62,212 nucleotides of DNA from Candidatus Brevifilum fermentans (GTDB lineage Bacteria > Chloroflexota > Anaerolineae > Anaerolineales > Villigracilaceae), in assembly GCA_945877125.1 (NCBI GenBank), contig CAMCQT010000012.1:1-62212 (forward strand), read 5' to 3'. Under the pieces are notes generated by a model. That model saw only the letters and a program-made list of their open reading frames with translations, had not been told where the DNA came from and searched no databases. Of this stretch, positions 24,937 through 32,426 are shown piece by piece. Every line of letters begins with the position of its first letter. The first letter of the stretch is position 1. The translations under genes and the position numbers were made by a program.

Positions 24937-26070
24937 TCATGCCGCCAGAATTTCGGCGGCGGCTTTGTCCAATGCTTGCTGCGGGGTCTCGACTTCTGTG
25001 AATGCGTTGTAGACCGCCGCGTATAAAATTCCGAGGAAAGAGCCAACTTTAGGATCCAGCGGAAGTGTCTTGCAGTTTTCCAACATCGCTTGTTGCGAGG
25101 CAAGCCAGGGGTAAATTTCTTTTTGCTGTGCTGAGTAACTCGATAGGCGCACCGGACTGCCCGCAATGCGTGTGACGTTTTGGTCGCAATTTACATCCAT
25201 TAATTGCATCAAGTGATTCAACGTTTCGACCGCCTGTGATTTCGGCTGGTTGGCTGGGATGCAAACGCCCCATGTGGCGTTCCAGGCATTGGCGAGGCTG
25301 GTGGTTTTCATCACCGCATGGAATGGATTCTTCTGCGGGTCGAAGATCGATGCCGCTTGACCACCCCAACTCACCGCAGCAGCGACCCCGCCCCCAGTTA
25401 AGGAGGCGACGAGTTCATTATTCCCAAATTGATGTGTTTCAGTCGGGGTAAATTTTTTGAGGGAGACGTAATTGGTCAGCGCCTCCACCCCAGCGGGGGA
25501 GTTGAATATTGGGCGAAGTTGTTCATCAAACAGATCGCCGCCATTCTCCCAAAGATAGGGGAGCCAGTCGAGCAGAATTTCGCTGGCGTGTGCCTTGAGC
25601 GCGAGCGGAGACATTCCGCTTGGCAGGTTCATGGCTTTGGCGTAGGTTCCCAGATCAGATGGGCGAATTTGCTCGGGCAGTTCCAGCAAGTCTGAGCGAT
25701 AGAAAACGATATGCCCATCGGTGAAAAGCGGCAGCATGACCCATTGGCTTTGATAATGGCATTCGGCTTTTACGCTGGGAACCAATCCGCTTGCATCGTA
25801 AGCGGCAAGCGTGGATGGCTCAACTTCGCTGGTCAGATCATTTAGATTGAAGAAGTGACCCGCGTGGGTGAGTTCGGGCAGCCAAACATGACCAGGCAAA
25901 CAGACTGCCTCATACGGCGTGGCGGGCGCGTTGAGCGCATCCAAAAGGGCGTTGCGGTAATCAGCCCAGGGGATGATTTTCACGCGGGCGTTGAGTTGCG
26001 GGTGTGCGGCGCAGGCTTCTTCCAAAGCCTGCAAAGCGGGGTCGTCGGGGCCGAGGATCGTCAGGGTCAT
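24937..26070 (-). CDS. Solute-binding-protein-like protein lacking a signal peptide
   Basis: 377 aa with the fold pattern of family-1 extracellular sugar-binding proteins: MTLTILGPDD start, VILPLFTDGHIVFYRSDLL-like hinge (residues about 110-130), a buried WENGGDLFD loop, and SLTGGGVAAAVSWGGQ. These proteins normally start with a Sec or lipoprotein signal; here the first beta strand begins at Met1, so the protein should stay in the cytoplasm. The start at 26070 overlaps the RuBisCO-like protein's stop by one base (TGATG), so translation is coupled, and a longer upstream frame would run through that gene. It might act as an intracellular ligand sensor or chaperone for the island's sugar phosphate. 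The function is unknown. Confidence 0.7.
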   Translation of the reverse strand: MTLTILGPDDPALQALEEACAAHPQLNARVKIIPWADYRNALLDALNAPATPYEAVCLPGHVWLPELTHAGHFFNLNDLTSEVEPSTLAAYDASGLVPSVKAECHYQSQWVMLPLFTDGHIVFYRSDLLELPEQIRPSDLGTYAKAMNLPSGMSPLALKAHASEILLDWLPYLWENGGDLFDEQLRPIFNSPAGVEALTNYVSLKKFTPTETHQFGNNELVASLTGGGVAAAVSWGGQAASIFDPQKNPFHAVMKTTSLANAWNATWGVCIPANQPKSQAVETLNHLMQLMDVNCDQNVTRIAGSPVRLSSYSAQQKEIYPWLASQQAMLENCKTLPLDPKVGSFLGILYAAVYNAFTEVETPQQALDKAAAEILAA

Positions 26071-27212
26071 CACATCTTCTCCACAAGGTTGCGAAAATAG
26101 CGGCTGTTTTCTGCGGTGTCGCTGCTGTGACGGTGCAAGCCGCCTCCGATCAAAAAGATAAGTTCCCGTCCGTAAACTTCCAACATTTCGGGGATGCGTT
26201 CCAAGGTCATGCCGCCGCCGGGCGCAGGGAAGATGGACGCAATTTCGCCCATGGCTTCCTTCGACCCATCGACAATGGCGCTGCACTCTTCGCGGCTAAA
26301 CGAGAACCGCCCGCCCCAACTGGGGAAGACCGTTATATCCGCGCCAGCCAGACGGTTGATCTGACCGTACAGCGCAAAATGCGACATCCCATTTTGAGGT
26401 GACACAGTGAAACTTCCCATCAACGCGGGGTGGCTCATCACGGGCAGGGCAAGCTCGTCATTGTCGGCGAGGCTGCGCATGGAATCAAAACCGATCAGCC
26501 CGGGGGCAACCATCAAGCCGCCCGCGCCCAGTTTTTTGGCGGTTAGCGCATGCTCAAGCAGTTGGTCGTGCGGCGCTGAAATATTGGGCATGTAAATGCT
26601 GTGATAGCCCGTCTTTTCATTTGCCGCGCGAACAGCCTCCGCGCACGCCTGCACGCGTTCTTTGAAAGGCGAAAACGATTGGTTTGCCAACCCATGATCG
26701 TCTTTGATAATGTCAATTCCGCCGAGCGCAAATTGATACGCGAGGGCTGCCAGCGCTTCGGTTGGGTAGCCCATCGGCTTCAACGCTGTGCAAAGCAACG
26801 GACGTTTTTCAACATGCAACAGATCGCGCAGACCCTGACGCCCAAAACGCGGACCGCGATAACCTGCCAGCATTTGCGGATGCAGATCAATGCGCTCCAC
26901 CCGCACCCCGGGCTTGATACTGGTATTCCCAAAGATGACATTCAGCAGTTGGACAAGTTCTTCACCCGCACACTCGCGCGGATAAGAAATCGTCGCCAGA
27001 TAAGCAGATGAAGTCAGCGGGCGGAAATCCACGATCTGCCCCACGTTGGAGTCGTTGATGTTTTTTGGCGTCAGGTCGGCGGGAAACTCGACAGTTTGTT
27101 CGTAGCAAATTTCCAGCGCGCGCGCCCGCGCTTCTTTTTCATCGCCTGCCACTTGATATGTGACCGTGAATTTTTCTCCGCTGAGAGAGGGAGACGCGTA
27201 CTCAGGCAACAT
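26070..27212 (-). CDS. RuBisCO-like protein (form IV)
   Basis: 380 aa; true large subunits have about 470. The TIM barrel carries Lys145 in CTALKPMG (equivalent of catalytic Lys175) and K170-D-D-H in GGIDIIKDDHG. There the carbamylated Lys and one Asp are kept but Glu204 is replaced by His, and loop-6 GKxEG is absent. It is therefore not a carboxylase. Members of this group have been assigned to enolase, isomerase or transcarboxylase/hydrolase steps in methylthioribose or apionate metabolism; the signature GGIDIIKDDHGL suggests the latter group to me. It overlaps the transketolase gene before it and the binding-protein gene after it by one base each. Confidence 0.85.
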   Translation of the reverse strand: MLPEYASPSLSGEKFTVTYQVAGDEKEARARALEICYEQTVEFPADLTPKNINDSNVGQIVDFRPLTSSAYLATISYPRECAGEELVQLLNVIFGNTSIKPGVRVERIDLHPQMLAGYRGPRFGRQGLRDLLHVEKRPLLCTALKPMGYPTEALAALAYQFALGGIDIIKDDHGLANQSFSPFKERVQACAEAVRAANEKTGYHSIYMPNISAPHDQLLEHALTAKKLGAGGLMVAPGLIGFDSMRSLADNDELALPVMSHPALMGSFTVSPQNGMSHFALYGQINRLAGADITVFPSWGGRFSFSREECSAIVDGSKEAMGEIASIFPAPGGGMTLERIPEMLEVYGRELIFLIGGGLHRHSSDTAENSRYFRNLVEKM

Positions 27213-28219
27213 TAAAGCGCCTCTGCTTTTGCCGCGCTGTGGGTTTCCTGCAATCGCACGGCGCTCAGGTCACTTTCGGTGATATTCAAATCTTTGCCGA
27301 TCAGTTTTTCAACGGCGCGAGTCAGAGCCAGTGCATCCAGCCCGTATTCTTTCATCAGGTGCGGACGGCTGGCGCCGTGTGCGAAGACATCGGGCAAGCC
27401 CAAGCGCACAAGTTTGCGCCCGATGCCGTTTTCAGCCATCACTTCTGCGACACTGCTTCCCAGTCCGCCGATGATGGAATGATTTTCAAAGGTGATGACG
27501 CCATGTTTGTTTTGTGCGGCGGCTTCCACAACGGCGGGGTCGGTAAATGGCTTGAGCGTGCTGATGTGCAGGTGATTAATGGAGACGCCGCGCTCGTGCA
27601 AAATGGCGGTGGCGCGCATGGCTTCCTCGGTGCAAATTCCAGAAGAGAAGAGGGTGATGTCGTCGCCGTGAGTCAGGTGGCGGGCGGTGTTGAATTTGAA
27701 CGGCTCATTCTTATCAAATAAACGCGGAACTTCGCCGCGCAGCATTCGGACATACACGGGACCTTGAACCGCCTGAATTACATCCAGACAGGTTTCGATT
27801 TCGGTCACATCGCCAATGTCGAAGATGGTCATGTTGGGCAGGGCGCGCATGATGGCAACGTCTTCGATTGCCTGGTGGGTGATTCCGCCCGGGGTGAGAA
27901 TGCCTGGCAGAAAGCCAATCATACGCACAGGCATGTTTGGGTAGGCAATTGAGTCACAAATTTGGTCGTATGCGCGGCGATAAATGAACACGGCAAAGGT
28001 GTGAATATATGGAAAGAAACCTTCGCGTGCCATGCCGCCTGCCATGCTGTGCATGTTCTGCTCGGTCAAGCCCATGGAGAAAAACCGTTCGGGATACTTG
28101 GCTTTGAAAATATCCGCTTCCACTGAACTGGTCAGGTCGGCGGAAAAGACAACGACTTCAGGTTTATCTGCCGACCAGTCTGCCAGTGTTTTTGCGTAAA
28201 CTTTGGTTAAGATTTCCAT
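27212..28219 (-). CDS. Transketolase, C-terminal half
   Basis: 335 aa with the pyrimidine-binding domain and the C-terminal transketolase domain. FFSMGLTEQNMHSMAGG contains the Glu that activates thiamine pyrophosphate; THQAIEDVAIMRALPNM is the conserved substrate loop. It pairs with the N-terminal half just upstream (4-bp gap). Split transketolases occur widely; one pair, AptA/AptB, acts on apulose 4-phosphate. Its start overlaps nothing upstream but its stop overlaps the RuBisCO-like start, so stoichiometric synthesis is likely. It would transfer a two-carbon unit from a ketose phosphate of this pathway. Confidence 0.88.
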   Translation of the reverse strand: MEILTKVYAKTLADWSADKPEVVVFSADLTSSVEADIFKAKYPERFFSMGLTEQNMHSMAGGMAREGFFPYIHTFAVFIYRRAYDQICDSIAYPNMPVRMIGFLPGILTPGGITHQAIEDVAIMRALPNMTIFDIGDVTEIETCLDVIQAVQGPVYVRMLRGEVPRLFDKNEPFKFNTARHLTHGDDITLFSSGICTEEAMRATAILHERGVSINHLHISTLKPFTDPAVVEAAAQNKHGVITFENHSIIGGLGSSVAEVMAENGIGRKLVRLGLPDVFAHGASRPHLMKEYGLDALALTRAVEKLIGKDLNITESDLSAVRLQETHSAAKAEAL

Positions 28220-28222
28220 GGA

Positions 28223-29164
28223 TTATTCCTCGGTGTTCGCGCACATTTGCTGATAGACTTTTTGATAAGACTGGCGCTCTTCTTCTGATGTGAAGCGCAG
28301 GTAATGGAATTTCGGTGCTCGTGCGCGCATTACGTCGAGTCCGCGACAGGCATCGGTGCGAGCCAAAACTACCAGCGGGCGGCCATCCGGTGCCAGGGCG
28401 GCGGGGGCGGCGAGCGCTTCCACATCATGCCCATCCACTTCAAAGACGCGTGCGCCAAAGGCTTCCAGTTTTGAGGCGAGCGGTTCCATGTTCATCACTT
28501 CCTGCATGGTCCCATCGCATTGCTGCCCGTTGACATCCACATAAATGCCCACGTTATCCAGCCGATACGCGCTGAGAGTTGCGAGTGTTTCCCAGGTTTG
28601 ACCTTCCTGCAATTCACCATCTGATAGAAGAACCCAGACCCAACCGGTTTCGCCGCGCAAGCGCCGCGCAAGTGCAATCCCTGCGGCTTGACTGAGCGCC
28701 TGCGCCAGTGATCCGCTGGTTACTTCGCAGCCGGGGGAATGTTCGGCGCCGATCATTTCAACCGTACTGCCATCCTGATTGAATTGTTCCAAGCCTTCGG
28801 GTGACATGCGCCCGGTTTCGATCAAGATCGAATACAAGACCAGCGCATAATGTGCAGGTGAAAAAATAAAACGATCCAAATGTGGGGCTTTGGCTCCGTT
28901 GTACCCGGCACCAGTAAAGGAATTAGGATTGTCTTTTGAAGGCACGCCTGAGAAAGGAGGCGGAATCATGGGCGAAATACTTGGACCGAGATTCATGACT
29001 CTGGTGTACAGCACAGACAATAATTCAGCCGAAGAGCAAGCCTGGCTCATGTATCCACCGTTATTTTTCAAGACATGATCCAGCACACGCAAGCGGATAT
29101 TTTGTGCGGTGCGTTGGGCGGTTTCCTGCCAACTTTCCATTTTTACTTGAGTTTGGTTTGACAT
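28223..29164 (-). CDS. Transketolase, N-terminal half
   Basis: 313 aa thiamine-pyrophosphate domain. The Mg/TPP motif appears as LSDGELQEGQTWE with Asn in VDVNGQQCDG; GAEHSPGCEVTSGSLAQALSQ is the conserved active-site stretch. Residues 65-105 carry a longer loop (SPMIPPPFSGVPSKDNPNS) than in standard transketolase halves. It is separated from the aldolase gene by a 220-bp spacer that contains a repeat, so it may have its own promoter. It starts after AAAGGAG. Confidence 0.88.
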   Translation of the reverse strand: MSNQTQVKMESWQETAQRTAQNIRLRVLDHVLKNNGGYMSQACSSAELLSVLYTRVMNLGPSISPMIPPPFSGVPSKDNPNSFTGAGYNGAKAPHLDRFIFSPAHYALVLYSILIETGRMSPEGLEQFNQDGSTVEMIGAEHSPGCEVTSGSLAQALSQAAGIALARRLRGETGWVWVLLSDGELQEGQTWETLATLSAYRLDNVGIYVDVNGQQCDGTMQEVMNMEPLASKLEAFGARVFEVDGHDVEALAAPAALAPDGRPLVVLARTDACRGLDVMRARAPKFHYLRFTSEEERQSYQKVYQQMCANTEE

Positions 29165-29190
29165 TATTCTCCTTTAAAAAAAACAGACTT

Positions 29191-29295
29191 TATCCACAGG
29201 ATGCTATCCACAGGATTTTATCCACAGATTGCACAGATTTACGCAGATTATTTGCCGAGAAATCCCAATCTGTGAAATCTGCCAAATCTGTGGAT
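29191..29295. repeat. CCACAGATTGCACAG-type repeat inside the sugar operon
   Basis: TATCCACAG occurs three times (29191-29226 region), followed by CCACAGATTGCACAGATTTA (29222-29241) and a degenerate inverted arm ending AAATCTGTGGA. It is the same family as at 22999-23059. It fills much of the 29165-29384 spacer. Confidence 0.75.
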
Positions 29296-29384
29296 TGTTT
29301 CACCTAATAAAAGTACACAAAAGGTCGCGAAGAAAAAAATCTCCCCTTTGTGTACTTTGTGTCCGTCGTGTTTAGTTTTTTGCT

Positions 29385-30155
29385 TTAGTTTGTTTTCTGG
29401 TTGGCAAGTTTGCGGCGATACTCTTCATCGGGACGGGAAGCGATGCGGATCATGTCGGCTTGCGGCAGGAAGTTGGGTCCGCCGACGGCGTATGTCCCCA
29501 GCAAAATGCGAGCCGATTTGACAGCCATGGCGGTGATATTTTCCACTTCCTGAGCCGTCTTTCCCAGCGCCACCATTCCATGATTAAGTAAATAGAAGAC
29601 GCGCGGCGCTTCGCCGTATTTGTCTAAATGGCTGAGGAGTTCTTGTTTCAGTCCGCGCGCCAGGGGCATGCCGGGGTCGGCGTACGGCACGATCAGCGGC
29701 ACGTTGCCCAAATACAAAGCGGACTCTGAAAACAAATGTCCGCTTAATGCCTGACGCGCATCGCGGCTGCAAAGGATGGAATTCATCGAGATGGGATGCG
29801 TATGCCCCACAAAAGATGCGCCGCAAAGCGAATAAGTCAGCGCGTGCAAAAGTGTCTCAATCGATGGGTGCCGCCCAGCGGGATCCACTTTGACCGAGGT
29901 TAATCCTTTTTGGATGTCGGCGTCAGATTTGGCGCTGTCGATTAATTCCAAAATGGGTGAGAGGCGCACCTTTGTAAATCCGTCGGCAGAGATTTGATGT
30001 AAATACGAGCCGCTGGCTTTGACAAAAAACGTGTCATCATCCACTTTGGCTGAGGTGTTGCCATCGCCCAAAATGACCAGATCGCGTTCGGGTTCGCCGA
30101 GCCTGCGCGAAAGCCCGATCAACTGCTCTAAAATTGCGTCTTCTTTTTCGTTCAT
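29385..30155 (-). CDS. Class II aldolase family protein
   Basis: 256 aa. GDGNTSAKVDDDTFFVKASGS is the phosphate-binding region; FVGHTHPISMN holds the two zinc-binding histidines and LLNHGMVALG the third. This is the N-terminal half of the bifunctional rhamnulose-1-phosphate aldolase/short-chain dehydrogenase type. Known members cleave ketose 1-phosphates to dihydroxyacetone phosphate plus an aldehyde, and in the same superfamily MtnB dehydrates methylthioribulose 1-phosphate. With MtnK and MtnA in this island, a 5-modified ribulose 1-phosphate is the likely substrate. Its start overlaps the SDR stop by one base. Confidence 0.82.
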   Translation of the reverse strand: MNEKEDAILEQLIGLSRRLGEPERDLVILGDGNTSAKVDDDTFFVKASGSYLHQISADGFTKVRLSPILELIDSAKSDADIQKGLTSVKVDPAGRHPSIETLLHALTYSLCGASFVGHTHPISMNSILCSRDARQALSGHLFSESALYLGNVPLIVPYADPGMPLARGLKQELLSHLDKYGEAPRVFYLLNHGMVALGKTAQEVENITAMAVKSARILLGTYAVGGPNFLPQADMIRIASRPDEEYRRKLANQKTN

Positions 30156-31141
30156 TAAATGATCCTGTCGCTTCCGCCGTCAATGGGAATTTGCAAGCCG
30201 GTCACATTTTCAAACAGCGGTCCCAGCATTTCAGCTACAAACTCGCCCACGTAGCGGCTCTTGATTTCAACGCCAAGCAGGTTGCGTTTTTTGTACTGAT
30301 CCACCGTCAGCCCGTAGTGGGCGGCGCGCGCGTTCAGCACTTCTTCCGTCCAAATGCCCGTGTCGAACACCTGATCGGGATGCACCTGATTGACGCGGAT
30401 GCGATCCTTTGCCCATTCCAACGCGGCTACACGTCCCAACTGGGTGATGGCAGCCTTGGATGAAGAATACGCCGCCGCGCCTGCGCCCGGAGCGAGCACG
30501 TTTTTCGACGAGTTGATGACCACCCGTCCGTAGCGCGGAGCGCGCCGAAGCAGGGGATGAGCCTCTCGCATCAGAACCAGATTCGGGTCGAGGTTGATGC
30601 GCATAACCTTCTGCCAATCTTCCAGCTTAAGGTCTTCGATCCGAATTCCAGGCGGGAAAATACCGGCGTTCAAGACGAGCATATCCAGCCCGCCAAACGC
30701 GCGCACGGCGCTTTCCATTGCGGCAACGGTTGCGGCTTCATCTGTCAGATTGATTTGAATGCCGAGGTAGCGCGAATCAGCAAAAAGACCGACCACTGCC
30801 GAATTGATATCCAAATTGACGACTGCCGCGCCGCGCTGTAAAAGTGATTCGACGATTGCCTTGCCGATGCCTGATGCGCCACCGGAAACGAGCGCAACTT
30901 CTCCATCAAACGGGCGGCTGGGTTGCCCACCTGAGAGATGGACGACGCCCAAGCCGGGTTCAAAAAACGCCGCGGGCAGATTTTTGCCGAGCGCGGCAAG
31001 TGCATCCACGCCGACGGGCATTTCGGGAGATTGTGTTTCAGAATCTGAAAATGATAAGAGCAGAGGGAAACCAGCCTGATGCGATACTTTCTGTCTCAGG
31101 TCGGCAATGCGCGCGGATAATGACTCAGAGGTGGGATTCAT
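30155..31141 (-). CDS. Short-chain dehydrogenase with an aldolase-linker extension
   Basis: 328 aa. The SDR domain starts near residue 80 with VSGGASGIGKA (NAD binding) and continues with VLNAGI and the catalytic Tyr-Lys in AYSSSKAA. The first 80 residues resemble the segment that joins aldolase and dehydrogenase in bifunctional RhaE-type enzymes (FFEPGLGVVHLSGGQPSR). In those fusions the aldolase comes first; here the dehydrogenase gene precedes the aldolase gene. It would oxidise or reduce the aldehyde released by the aldolase. It lies 130 bp after the LsrF-like gene, behind a terminator. Confidence 0.82.
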   Translation of the reverse strand: MNPTSESLSARIADLRQKVSHQAGFPLLLSFSDSETQSPEMPVGVDALAALGKNLPAAFFEPGLGVVHLSGGQPSRPFDGEVALVSGGASGIGKAIVESLLQRGAAVVNLDINSAVVGLFADSRYLGIQINLTDEAATVAAMESAVRAFGGLDMLVLNAGIFPPGIRIEDLKLEDWQKVMRINLDPNLVLMREAHPLLRRAPRYGRVVINSSKNVLAPGAGAAAYSSSKAAITQLGRVAALEWAKDRIRVNQVHPDQVFDTGIWTEEVLNARAAHYGLTVDQYKKRNLLGVEIKSRYVGEFVAEMLGPLFENVTGLQIPIDGGSDRII

Positions 31142-31163
31142 GCGGTACTCCGTAATTTTTTTC

Positions 31164-31218
31164 TGGAGTTCGGAAGTTCTACTTCCGAATGCAAAAGTAG
31201 AATTTCCGAATTCTGTTT
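31164..31218. repeat. Palindromic repeat, TTCGGAAGTTCTACTTCCGAA type
   Basis: GGAGTTCGGAAGTTCTACTT is followed by CCGAATGCAAAAGTAGAATT and TCCGAA. These form two overlapping hairpins in the leader of the SDR gene. Confidence 0.6.
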
Positions 31219-31219
31219 C

Positions 31220-31250
31220 AAAAAAGGGATGTCCGTCACGCGGACATCCC
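31220..31250 (-). terminator. Intrinsic terminator inside the sugar operon
   Basis: Ten-bp stem GGGATGTCCG / CGGACATCCC with a 5-nt loop, followed on the minus strand by TTTTTT (31220-31225). It lies 20 bp after the LsrF-like stop and ahead of the SDR gene, so downstream genes need read-through or a separate promoter. Confidence 0.85.
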
Positions 31251-31270
31251 CGTTGGGTTTATTGCCTGAA

Positions 31271-32125
31271 CTAGACTTTCGCGCCGTTCTTCATTTCTTC
31301 GTACAAGCCATAGGCTTCTTTGGGAGTGAAATTCTCGTGGATGATGGCTTGCAGTGCGCGAGCCATGCCTTCGGGCGATTCGTTCTGCCAGATGTTGCGT
31401 CCGAGGTTGACGCCGATTGCGCCGCTCTGCATTCCGGTGTAAACGAATTCCATCACTTCCAGGTCGTTCTCTGTCTTGGGTCCGCCTGCGATCACAACCG
31501 GTACCGGGCAGCCTTGCACGACTTTTTCGAAATCATCGCAGTAGTAGGTCTTGACCACTGCCGCGCCCTGTTCGGCGCACACGCGTGAAGCCAACGCCAG
31601 ATAGCGGGCGGATTTCTTTTCCTCTTCGCGCCCAACAGCGGTGACAGCCATGACAGGAATTCCGTAGTCGGAACATTCATCCACCAGTTTGGCTAACGCC
31701 ATGATGGTTTGATGTTCGTATTTACTGCCGACATAAACTGAAATTCCAACTGCCGCCGCATTCAAGCGGATAATCTCGCGGGTGGAGACAGAGACTTCCT
31801 CGTTGGAGAGGTCGTCGCCGATCATGCTGTTGCCACCGGAGACGCGCAAAATGAGCGGCGTTTCCATCTTTGGGTCGAGTGAAAAACGCACTGATCCGCG
31901 CGGCATAAAGACTGCGTCTACATATTTCAAGAGCGGTGCTGCGGTGCGCCCGGGATTTTCCAGACAATGTGTAGGACCTTGAAAGTAGCCGTGATCCACA
32001 GCCAGATAAAAACAGTGCCCATCCGATTTGATCGTTTGGGAAAGACGATTTGCCATGCCCCATTCCATAAGTTTAATTCTCCTTTTTGTAAATTTATCTT
32101 GCGAAAAGATTTTGTGTTGCGACAT
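31271..32125 (-). CDS. LsrF/DhnA-type class I aldolase or thiolase
   Basis: 284 aa. LAVDHGYFQGPTHCLE, SGGNSMIGDDLSNEE and VVKTYYCDDFEKVV (probable Schiff-base Lys) closely follow LsrF, which cleaves 3-hydroxy-5-phosphono-oxypentane-2,4-dione with CoA to acetyl-CoA and dihydroxyacetone phosphate. IAGGPKTEN and GVNLGRNIWQ complete the phosphate site. No LsrK or LsrG homologue is present, so an AI-2 role is unlikely. A modified pentose diketo-phosphate from the MtnA/RuBisCO-like branch is an alternative substrate. It begins after AAAGGAG, following a spacer with palindromes. Confidence 0.85.
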   Translation of the reverse strand: MSQHKIFSQDKFTKRRIKLMEWGMANRLSQTIKSDGHCFYLAVDHGYFQGPTHCLENPGRTAAPLLKYVDAVFMPRGSVRFSLDPKMETPLILRVSGGNSMIGDDLSNEEVSVSTREIIRLNAAAVGISVYVGSKYEHQTIMALAKLVDECSDYGIPVMAVTAVGREEEKKSARYLALASRVCAEQGAAVVKTYYCDDFEKVVQGCPVPVVIAGGPKTENDLEVMEFVYTGMQSGAIGVNLGRNIWQNESPEGMARALQAIIHENFTPKEAYGLYEEMKNGAKV

Positions 32126-32166
32126 TCATGTCGCGTTATTGCCATCAGTCAGGGCGGCTAGCCGCC
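32119..32166. repeat. Two short palindromes in the LsrF leader
   Basis: GCGACATTCATGTCGC (32119-32134) and GGCGGCTAGCCGCC (32153-32166) lie in the 60-bp spacer before the LsrF-like gene. Confidence 0.65.
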
Positions 32167-32185
32167 AAGATTGGTTGGTTTCAGG

Positions 32186-32404
32186 TTACGAACCTTGTGC
32201 TGGACGAACGACCAGATAGCCCTTCTGGATCAGCCAATGATGAAATTCATACGTGCTGTGGATGCAGGAAGACTTGCAGATGTTGCGGATGGTTTCGTAG
32301 TTTGGTGATGATTCCTGCTCGGCATCCAACAAAACTTGAACGGGGCAGGATATGTTTTTGCAGTATTCGCGGCGTTGATAATCGATATAGCCTTCAATAT
32401 CCAT
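32186..32404 (-). CDS. Small four-cysteine protein, unknown function
   Basis: 72 aa: Cys15, Cys20, Cys43 and Cys47 form CX4C-X22-CX3C, suited to binding zinc or an iron-sulfur cluster. The rest is polar, with aromatic FHHWLIQKGYLVVRP at the C-terminus. No signal peptide or transmembrane segment. It is a real gene by context: ATG with CAGGAG 9 nt upstream, 22 bp after the isomerase gene, same strand as the operon. I do not recognise the family. A metal-dependent accessory to the aldolase or isomerase, or a redox partner, would fit. Confidence 0.65.
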   Translation of the reverse strand: MDIEGYIDYQRREYCKNISCPVQVLLDAEQESSPNYETIRNICKSSCIHSTYEFHHWLIQKGYLVVRPAQGS

Positions 32405-32426
32405 GTTTGATACTCCTGTGAACCTT

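Noticed and set aside
26070-27212. True RuBisCO and CO2 fixation
   Set aside because: The protein is short, has His in place of the metal-binding Glu, and lacks the loop-6 Lys motif; no phosphoribulokinase is near.
31271-32125. AI-2 (lsr) degradation system
   Set aside because: The LsrF-like enzyme and an Lsr/Rbs-type importer are present but LsrK, LsrG and LsrR are not; MtnK and MtnA point to another sugar.
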